Shown here in pieces: positions 57,640 to 64,000 of a stretch of 64,000 nt of DNA; the stretch's first letter is position 1; the number at the start of each line of letters is the position of its first letter. The stretch comes from Petrosia ficiformis. Lineage: Eukaryota; Porifera; Demospongiae; Haplosclerida; Petrosiidae. The notes under the pieces were generated by a model, which did no database searches, was not told the DNA's origin, and saw only the letters and a program-made list of their open reading frames with translations. Location of the stretch: NCBI GenBank assembly GCA_947044365.1, contig OX345641.1, forward strand, positions 1,865,460-1,929,459, in the 5' to 3' direction. Both the position numbers and the translations under genes were made by a program.

Positions 57640-59240
57640 TAGACAGAGGGCACCCGTCCCTTAGATGTTGCTAGGGAGATATCCGTCCCATATATTGGAT
57701 GCTGAAGAGAGGATCTGCTACCTCGAATGCACATGATGGATGATCTGAGTGCAGCGAAGGACAGTCGACATCTTAGCCATCCAATCATTGTTGAGTATGG
57801 ATGTAGCCGTTTCAGCGAGATCATATCTGCAAGTCATTTATAGAAGGTGGTTGCCTCTCGTCCCATCCCTCTGGTGGCGGAGAAGACCACAGGGAGTAAA
57901 CACTCCATGCTCCACTTCCCTCACCCGCTGCCCGTACTCTCGTTTTTTTGCTTGTTCATGTCTCCTGTAGACAGAAGAGGTCACTGTAGAGCGGTAACTA
58001 GATGCGTTAGGGTAAAAAACCCGTACATCAAAGAATGCATCTTGTGAAACGTTCCAGAAACCTCTTGCACGAATGTCCAGCCGAGCACTATCATTAGTGT
58101 TGGCGGACCGTGCGGCCAGGGTCTCTCCATTAAGTGGCTGGAGGGGTGGTTCAATGGTGACATTATGGCAGACCTCAGTGAGCAATGAGGCAGAGATGTC
58201 ATGAACTTCGTTGTGGCGAATTGTTGGAAAGCCACCCATGTGGCAGATCATTGCATGGTCAACTGAGGATTGGGCACCACAGTTACATGTTTGAGGGATG
58301 CTACCCGGCCTCCAGCCATACCTCAAGCAGATTGCATTTCTAAATTCTCCCTTATGTAGGTAAAAGCCATGTTCTTCGAGCGGAAGAACAGAGAGCCATG
58401 AGGAGGAGCCTTTCTCCGTTGCGAGGTCAACTGAGCGTTTTAGCTGTGGGGAAAGTTGGCCATTGATGTTGCTGGCTTGTTGAGCTTTCTTCAGATGGTT
58501 TGACTTCCTGATGTTCTTCTTGATGGGGTGCTGTGAGGCTTTGAGAAGCTTGGAAGATATCTGGAGATGAAATTGCTGGATTACTCAGACCCAATCCACC
58601 AAATCTAACAGGGAGGGCAAGCAGGTCTCTCTCCACAATGGACAACCAGTCAGAGCCGGGATGAGTTGTTGATGAATAGCATTTTCTAGAGGCAGCAGTA
58701 GGTCTGGGATATCCTCTGTAAATAGGTCCATCGGCTTGATAATCCTTGAGTGAAGGCAGCATATGCAGCATGAGGTTCAGATACTGCGACTTCAGTTAAT
58801 TGCATGATTTCCTTTGTCCAACCCTGCATCTTGTTGCTCACATATTCATCTGTGAAAGTTTTGGAACCCAGAGCAGCACTGAGGTGTCGCTTGCCATGAA
58901 TGGTGGTGATATGCACATCAGTGTCTGCAAACAGTTGAGCGGCACGTGCTTCGTGCTCTTGTTTTACCACCAAATAGGTCTTGGATGCATTGGGATGGTA
59001 CCCAAATATGGGTCCCTGATTGATCGCCACTTAGTGCAAGAGCCTCTTAGACACAATATTGTGGCCTGAAGAATGGAGAATGAGAGATGTTCGGATCAAC
59101 CCTAAAACTTGGCTATATTTATGACCCCACTTCGATGACAATCCCTCTGCAATTCATTTCAAAAAAATAGCAGCTTCTCTTCCTAACACTTCGTCAACAG
59201 AAATACATACAGGAGTGAAAAGAGCTCTTCTCTCAGTACA
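57640..59240 (-). pseudogene. Retroelement pol remnant: RT end plus C-terminal zinc/nuclease-like domain
   Basis: Read 5' to 3' on the minus strand. 59100-59240: VCISVDEVLGREAAIFLK. 58686-59030: a reverse-transcriptase segment (GPIFGYHPNASKTYLVVK, LGSKTF…EYVSNKMQGW, PHAAYAAFTQGLSSRWTYL). 58427-58771, in a shifted frame: DLLALPVRFGGLGLSNPAI. 57838-58326: CNCGAQSSVDHAMICHMGG, RHNEVHDI, LDIRARGFW, AFFDVRVFYPNASSY and a basic RRHEQAKKREYGQRV tail. Several frame changes show that it is dead. The last domain is the same as in 54727-55054. Confidence 0.65.
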
Positions 59241-59289
59241 AACCTGGAGGTATTTTCTTTTCTTTTTCTTCTCAGCAACTGAAAGAACA

Positions 59290-59500
59290 TCCATGGGGGA
59301 TTGCATTCTTTATTTATGCCTATTTTTATGATTCACAGTTGCTGTTTGTCGATTTCTGCAAGTACAATGTAATAGACTGCATCAATATAATTATAGTTGA
59401 TATTGTTACAAGACCAGTGCTCACAAACAGCTACTTAAAATCTACTATGATGAAGTAGTGCCAGCTACCCTCTACGACAGAGAACTCTGTTCTTCTCAGG
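59290..59500. repeat. Dispersed repeat, copy of 32215-32480
   Basis: See 32215-32480; here it sits between the RT-type remnant and the BEL/Pao remnant. Confidence 0.65.
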
Positions 59501-60260
59501 ATTTTCTTTTCCTGGACAGTGTCTCCAGCAATCGACTGGAACTAGTCATCTTATTTCTGTCACATGGTTCTGAACAAATTGTTTCCCAGTCACGGTTAAA
59601 ACCTTTAATCCAGTATAAGGTGACCCTAGAGTCAGTGGAGCATGTTGGTTCACTTGGTATAATTTTGGACTTCAACACTGAAGTGACATTTACCACAAGT
59701 TTGGCTAAAAGAATAGCTCCAATCTAGGGATAGTCTGTGTTTGTACAGGAGAGACCCTTGTCTTGGCGGTGAGGAGTTTTATGTAGCTCCCATCATCCGT
59801 AACAATCTTTAGGTACAACACTGCACCATATGCCATCAACGAGGCATCACTTAATTCTTGGAGACTGTACTTCATGACTGGTGTGATAATGCCATCCAAG
59901 TAATGTCTTTGGATCGTAATAGTCTCTGCCTTCAGCAGACCTGATACCAATAATTTTCACCAATCCAATAGCTCTCAATTAAGTAGCTCCTTCTACTCAA
60001 CGCCTCCCTTAAACAAACTCTGAAATAATATTCTTGAACAGTGATAGGGGAGACAAACCCAAGTGGGTTGTAAAGCTTGGCCGCTAGACTCACTGCATTC
60101 CTTTTAGTTCATTCTGACTTGTTGGCAAGCTGAGCTACGTCGCTAATATCAAATACCAGATCATCATAGGCAAAGTTCCATAGCACTCCCAAAACCTTCT
60201 GTTCCCTCGATGATAACTCTAGCCTGTCTTCAAGAGTGGACTTGGCATAACTATTAGAAT
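59500..60260 (-). pseudogene. BEL/Pao LTR-retrotransposon pol remnant
   Basis: Minus-strand pieces carry LAAKLYNPLGFVSPITV (about 60000-60110), ELSDASLMAYGAVLYLKI and LTAKTRVSPVQTQTIPRLEL (59705-59950), and STDSRVTLYWIKGFNRDW (59496-59696). These are the conserved RT-thumb and RNase H-like blocks of the Pao family. Stops and frame changes separate them. No LTRs were identified. Confidence 0.75.
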
Positions 60261-60299
60261 TTATGCTGCGTTATTGATATTTGGTTCTACTGTAGTTGA

Positions 60300-61060
60300 A
60301 ATATTTTTTGAAAGGGTCCAGTATTTTCAGAATTATAGCACATTTTGTGAACAGGATACACATCTATTGTAATTTGAGTTATTATTAGTAACTAGCGAAA
60401 CAACGACCTTCGGCCCGTCATTTCACTAGGTGCTCGTAAAGTCATAATGTGTTAATTATAGTCATTAAATAATGGATAAAAATTATTATAAATTATGATG
60501 AAAGAGTAATGATGACAAAAATGAAGAATAATCAACAATGCACAGATGATCATCTTATCTTTCTTCATCATGCTGTCTACCATGCCTGGCCTTCAGCGGT
60601 TTAAGCTAGGCATGTGTAGTATGGTCTTTAAAAGAATTATTATCTAGAATCTGGCAATTGCAGACATAGACACTACATACTACTGTTATGGAATTTCCTG
60701 AAACTCGATCTTCTATTCTAGTTCACACAATTTCTGAAATGTCTCATACTTCCAATGTGTTTGTCTGTGTCTATCCCAAGTAATAAACTGTATCTATATC
60801 AACATGACTTATCCTGTGTCTTCTCATTCTATGTCTAACTCTATCAGATGTTAGCTGGGCTTCTTTCTCAATCAGTTAGTATTGTCCATGTTTGTCTATG
60901 TCTCTCACTATCCATCTCAAAGATCTCCCAAATTCACTCTCATAGTACATTCTAAGTGTAGTACACTACAGGCTCATTCATTTGTCTATGGTTAGCTGGC
61001 CTCGTAACCATGACAACTAACGTGAGTAATTAAATAACACGTGAGGAAACGTGTGAACTT
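60300..61060. other. No gene recognised
   Basis: Unremarkable AT-rich DNA with several 'gtctatg'-type short words; nothing supportable. ATGACAACTAAC|GTGAGT at 61010 could be a tiny leader exon for the next element, but it does not join in frame. Confidence 0.4.
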
Positions 61061-61063
61061 TAC

Positions 61064-63143
61064 TGTAGGGCATCTAAAGGTCGTTGGAAGAGAAAGAGAA
61101 CATTGTCTGATCGCGCTGCCATTGCAAGAAGCTGTAGGCACTTCCCCTCAGATGATTTTAGTGAACCTGAAATAGTGAGTTAATATATAATTGTGCATAA
61201 TCATGCATATATATATATATATATATACATACATGTAAATATATGAATAGAATATATTTCAAATCATTCCTATATAAACATTATATAATATAGATTGAAC
61301 AAGAGACAGGCCAAGGCAACTTAGAAGAATTACAACAAAGTAGTGAGAATACTACTGGAGATCAGCATGGAGATAGCAATGACATAGAAGAAACTAATGA
61401 AGAGCAGGAGGTATATCAACCAGAGACACACAGCAGTAACAATACTAGTGGAGATCAACAGGTTTACAGCAATTTGGTAGCAGAAGGTGATCAGGATGAA
61501 TGGCAGGACTCAGATATGGAAGACATAAATCAAGAGAACAGTGGTTCATGTGATGATTCTTTTTTGCTCCCTGCAGTGCATAATTCTTCGGATGAAGATG
61601 AGAACCGGAGTGATAGGGATGTATGTGAAGATGATGAATTTACCCAAGACCAAGCAAAAGAGACTTACATTGAATGGATGCAAGTACAAACAAGGGAGAC
61701 AAAACAAACACTTGGTGTCATGTTAATGGACCGCTTTATTGTAAAGTGGAAGTTTGTAAAAACAAGGGCTGCAGAAAAAGCTGCAGAGATAATTGGAGTA
61801 AACGAAAAAACGGTGAGAAGGTGGTATAAGGAGTTTTATGACAACAGGGGACAGTTCAATGAAGATGCTAGAGGACAATATGAAAGGCTTTGTGTTCTTA
61901 AGGATGAACAGTGTCGTAAAAGAGCACTAGTTTGGGTTCAAGGACATGTTTACAATAAGGGAGGACCAGTGATGACAGCAGCAGATTTTGTTCATTTTGT
62001 GAACTCCTCTTTACTTCCTAGTGCTGAATTGCCACAAGGTTATCCCCAGTATATCAGCCTGCGTACTGCTAGTAGTTGGTTACACCAGCTAGGATTTAAA
62101 CCCACTTCTCACCGCAAAGGATTATACATAGATGGGCATGAAAGAAAAGATGTAGTGGAATATAGAAAACTTTTCCTTTGAAAATTGAAATCCTGGAGTC
62201 AACACACAAGCCACCACCCTTATGTAGTGATGGCCTCTCTAGTGGTGATATAGGATCATTAACAGCCATTCGGAAGCTTGTTCTCATCTACCACAATGAA
62301 TCTTGCTTTCATAGTAATGAAGACCAGGGCTGGCAATGGGCAGAAGAAGGAAGATTGATGATAAAACCTAAAGGTAAAGGAAGGGGATTGATGGTCAGTG
62401 ACTTTATTGATGAACATGATGATTTTTTAGCCCTGACCCCTGATGAAGCTGCAAAGTTACCTCATCTTTCAAGGCATAAGGCGAGAAAGATTCTAAAATA
62501 TGGTGCAGAACAGGAAGGTTACTGGAATAGCAATCGATTTATGGAACAGGTGAAGATTGTTGCTGATATTGCAACACACAAGTACCCAGTTGATAAACTC
62601 TCTATTGTCTGGCTTTTTGATCAGAGCAGCGGCCACTGTGCCTACGAAGATAGTGCACTCAATCTTCGGCGTATGAATGTCGCAAGCAACCTAAAATGAG
62701 AACAACAACAAATCCACTTACTGGTAGACTCCAGCCTTTAGTTGATGATGCTGGCATTCCAAAAGGTATGCATCAAGTATTGAGGGAGAGTGGAGTGAAC
62801 ACCGAAGGAATGAAGGCTGAAGATATGCACAAAATTTTGGGCTCTCACAATGACTTCAAATTTGAAAAAACACGAGTAGAAAATTTCCTACACCAGAAAG
62901 GTCATAGAGTATTGTTCATTCCTAAGTACCATTGTGAACTCAATCCCATGCAATTATACCTTTCCTCAACTGGAACGAACCGTTGAACCTGCTCTTGATT
63001 CCGTAAATGTTCAACTGATCCGGAAATATTTTCGTAAAGCAAGGGAGTACATGATTGCTTATAGGGAGGGATTCTGCTGGTCCTGAATTAGTAGAGGCAA
63101 TTAAATGCTACAAATCTCATCAGCGAGTTCTAATGAACAAATA
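61064..63143 (+). pseudogene. DDE-superfamily transposase, frameshifted
   Basis: A possible 5' exon (about 61070-61172, KGRWKRKRTLSDRAAIARSC) ends at donor GTGAGT. The next exon from 61294 encodes an acidic N-terminus and a helix-turn-helix (AEKAAEIIGVNEKTVRRWYKEF), then continues to 62178. Frames then change near 62175 and 62696 and again near 62950. DDE blocks: LIYHNESCFHSNEDQGWQWA, KGKGRGLMVSDFIDEHDDF, VWLFDQSSGHCAY and FIPKYHCELNP. In related proteins the first block reads HDES, so Asp to Asn removes a catalytic acid. The segment after ELNP, where the third catalytic Glu lies, is deleted before TFPQLERTVEPALDS. Dead copy. Confidence 0.75.
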
Positions 63144-64000
63144 GGACAGTTCATCATCTTATAATCCTGCCATAATGTTTTTTGTCAGAAATCTGTCTTA
63201 CAGTTTTGTTGTCCTGTGTGTACATTCATTAAAATTAATTTCAAGGCTATCCATTTAAGTATCACTACTTAATAGATACACAAATTAGGACCCGAATTTT
63301 CATATTTATCAACTTTTCTCTGTTAAAATTGATTATACAAAAAAATTGTCTTACAGTTAGTTAGAAATGGTTAATCTATTAAAGTACAAAAAAATTCAAC
63401 CTACGGTTTACCAGTAATAGCCATATTTATAGCTTAACGGCTGTAAGTGGGAGGAGCAAAGCAGAAGCGATCTAAAAACAGGTTTGCACAGTTACTTACC
63501 ATTCCCCTACCAGACTACCAAGTCTCATTGCAATTGAGCTAACACCCACTTAATTACAGTAATAAATGTAACACCCACTCATCTTGGACATTTATGGTTG
63601 CTTGCACTATATAGGATTCATGTCGGTTCCGTTGTTCTTAATCTGCTCTTGTGACTCATGTGAGTTCGTGACAAACATCCACAGAGTGAAACCACCTTCT
63701 AGAAATCAAATTTTAGAGTTCTAATACAATTCACAAGCACTTTCATTGCTTTCAGCTCCAAACACATGTCGTTAACATAAATTGAACGTAATAACTTTTC
63801 CACAAAGATGAGTCACTGCCTCTGTACTTTTCCATGTGATGATTCACGTTAAGAAGGAAGGGACTTGAGGTCACTCCGAAAACAACTCGCAATGTCTTGA
63901 CCTTTGGGATGTGGGAATGTATATCCTCTACCCAACAAAAAACCTCAATACATCTCAGTCTTCTTCTGCCATGAAATGCCTTCTCAATATCAGCTGACCT
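63144..64000. other. No gene recognised
   Basis: AT-rich sequence to the window end. Short words near 63540-63600 ('aacaccca(c/a)') are repeated; no credible coding region. Confidence 0.4.

Noticed and set aside
1..64000. tRNA or rRNA genes
   Set aside because: No cloverleaf with A/B box spacing or rRNA-like conserved blocks was noticed by eye; a tRNA or rRNA scan was not possible.

Overview
The window looks like an animal nuclear genome and most likely a sponge (demosponge). The genes are intron-rich with GT-AG introns, the DNA is AT-rich, and it is crowded with TACATG-type, TACA, ATGG and AT microsatellites, minisatellites and short inverted-repeat elements. The conserved genes are ordinary animal housekeeping genes. 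The mobile-element set (Penelope-like, CACTA, BEL/Pao, tyrosine recombinase, DDE transposase) fits an early-branching metazoan. The sponge assignment is an inference from overall character, not from a marker gene.

Layout. 1-1212: last exons of EXOC1/Sec3 (+). Then a 29-bp minisatellite. 2956-14543: an SH3BP5-like Rab11-GEF family gene (-), whose large last intron holds a Crypton-like element with inverted repeats, a palindromic MITE, a 1.1-kb inverted-repeat element and two candidate exons of an unknown plus-strand gene. 14664-23172: a TXNDC5/ERp46-like protein disulfide isomerase with three thioredoxin domains (-). 23434-27760: ERGIC3 (-), reconstructed at 383 aa. 28181-30529: holocytochrome c synthase HCCS (-). 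TXNDC5 and ERGIC3 are secretory-pathway proteins, EXOC1 and the SH3BP5-like protein belong to membrane traffic, and HCCS is mitochondrial. No operon-like logic is implied.

The most unusual locus is a plus-strand gene that starts head-to-head with HCCS at 31146. Its first coding exon is only Met-Gly-Gly-Cys, a possible myristoyl/palmitoyl anchor. Between 33918 and 40200 lie 69 consecutive units, most of them 92-bp tandem repeats. Each unit contains an intron-like acceptor (…TAG), exactly three bases, and a strong donor (GTGAGT or GTAAGT). I read this as an array of single-codon micro-exons, or recursive-splicing steps, that would insert a choosable chain of Ser, Ile, Arg, Glu, Tyr, Pro, Asp and His between the lipid anchor and a ZU5-like plus helical C-terminal region. 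The flanking exons are in matching phase: the first exon ends in phase 0, every micro-exon is one codon, and the next exon begins in phase 0. The downstream exons then join without frame breaks to a stop at 45959, or to an earlier stop at 42589.

45960-64000 is accessory DNA: CACTA (EnSpm) transposase remnants (-), a 5'-truncated Penelope-like retroelement with RT and GIY-YIG domains and a hammerhead-like motif (+), and a roughly 4-kb segmental duplicate of the HCCS/anchor-exon promoter region in which HCCS is broken but the Met-Gly-Gly-Cys exon survives. These are followed by two related retroelement C-terminal fragments, a Tigger-like inverted-repeat element, a BEL/Pao remnant and a frameshifted DDE transposase.
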